A stretch of DNA of 41,177 nt from Streptomyces tauricus (GTDB taxonomy: Bacteria > Actinomycetota > Actinomycetes > Streptomycetales > Streptomycetaceae), in assembly GCF_014650955.1 (NCBI RefSeq), contig NZ_BMVY01000051.1, forward strand, positions 1-41,177. Reading direction: 5' to 3'. Each line of letters starts with the position of its first letter. Position 1 is the first letter of the stretch. This document shows positions 41,005 through 41,177 of this stretch, piece by piece. The position numbers were made by a program, and so were the translations under genes. The notes under the pieces were generated by a model. The model had not been told where the DNA came from. It worked only from the letters and a program-made list of their open reading frames with translations, and searched no databases.

Positions 41005-41177
41005 GTGCCGTTGACTGATGCGCAGTGGGCGCGGATTGAGCCGTTGCTTCCGGACCGGACGCCGAAGCGGGGTGGCCGCTGGCGGGACCATCGTGAGGTG
41101 ATTGACGCGATCGCTTTCAAGTTCCAGACCGGCACCCAGTGGGTGCACCTGCCGGAGAAGTACGGCAGCTGGCGGGG
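41005..41177 (+). CDS. IS5-type transposase, N-terminal part (runs off the window)
   Basis: From GTG 41005 the product reads VPLTDAQWARIEPLLPDRTP, KRGGRWRDHREVIDAIAFKF and TGTQWVHLPEKYGSWR, the N-terminal DUF4096-like domain of IS5-group (IS1031/ISL2-like) transposases. The visible part has no defect. It differs in sequence from the remnants at 80-735 and 21069-21467, so it is a separate, possibly intact element. The catalytic region lies outside the window. Confidence 0.85.
   Translation, partial: MPLTDAQWARIEPLLPDRTPKRGGRWRDHREVIDAIAFKFQTGTQWVHLPEKYGSWR

Noticed and set aside
1..41177. Biosynthetic gene cluster or defence island
   Set aside because: No PKS, NRPS, terpene or RiPP core genes, and no restriction, CRISPR, retron or abortive-infection genes were recognised; SnoaL-like, Dabb and monooxygenase genes alone are not enough.
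1..41177. tRNA, rRNA or riboswitch
   Set aside because: No cloverleaf, rRNA-like segment or known riboswitch core was seen on reading, though a dedicated covariance search was not possible.

Overview
The base composition (strongly G+C rich, codons almost always ending in G or C), the frequent GTG and TTG starts, and the families present (large ATP-binding LuxR regulator, DUF2267, DUF5959, an Hsp18-like small heat-shock protein behind an apparent RheA-type operator, IS5-type transposase scars) point to an actinomycete, most likely Streptomyces. The content is accessory: many stand-alone redox enzymes with private TetR regulators, several pseudogenes and insertion-sequence scars. This suits a chromosome arm or a linear plasmid better than a core region. 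No rRNA, tRNA, CRISPR array, or NRPS/PKS genes were seen.

Layout. 0-7.2 kb: a broken IS5-type transposase, then a leftward operon RidA / type-B carboxylesterase / metallo-beta-lactamase-fold hydrolase, divergent from a large LuxR-family (LAL) regulator, then a dead alpha/beta-hydrolase tail. 7.2-14.3 kb: a frameshifted LLM flavin monooxygenase coupled to an MFS exporter, divergent from a TetR regulator. Next come a decayed NADP-binding oxidoreductase, an intact relative of it, and a decayed TetR paralogue. All of these are tied together by six copies of one palindrome, GGAGA-N3-TCTCC. 14.5-17.6 kb: nitroreductase, a secreted NucA/NucB-type nuclease and a hypothetical protein. 18.3-20.8 kb: HxlR regulator divergent from an enoyl-CoA hydratase-like gene, then a quinone-reductase-like MDR enzyme. 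21.0-25.7 kb: IS5 scar, truncated DUF5959 gene, aldo/keto reductase divergent from TetR, SnoaL-like gene and a Gfo/Idh/MocA gene interrupted by one in-frame TGA. GTACC-N4-GGTAC palindromes precede the promoters here.

25.7-32.1 kb: MDR oxidoreductase divergent from TetR, a DUF6262-like scrap, a TetR / FAD-monooxygenase operon, then Hsp20 and two DUF2267 genes, and an integrase-tail scrap. 32.1-39.5 kb: TetR divergent from an SDR, a membrane-anchored alpha/beta hydrolase, an NTF2-like gene lacking a normal start codon divergent from TetR, and TetR divergent from a Dabb-domain gene plus an NAD-dependent epimerase-like gene. 39.5-41.2 kb: GrpB-family gene, a small hypothetical gene and the start of another IS5-type transposase running off the window.

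The unifying theme is a chain of small 'regulator plus redox enzyme' modules. Seven intact TetR genes and one dead one are present, nearly all next to a readable inverted-repeat operator of distinct sequence. The window reads as a collection of xenobiotic or secondary-metabolite response cassettes rather than one pathway. Functions are assigned by reading motifs and family resemblance only; no database search was run.
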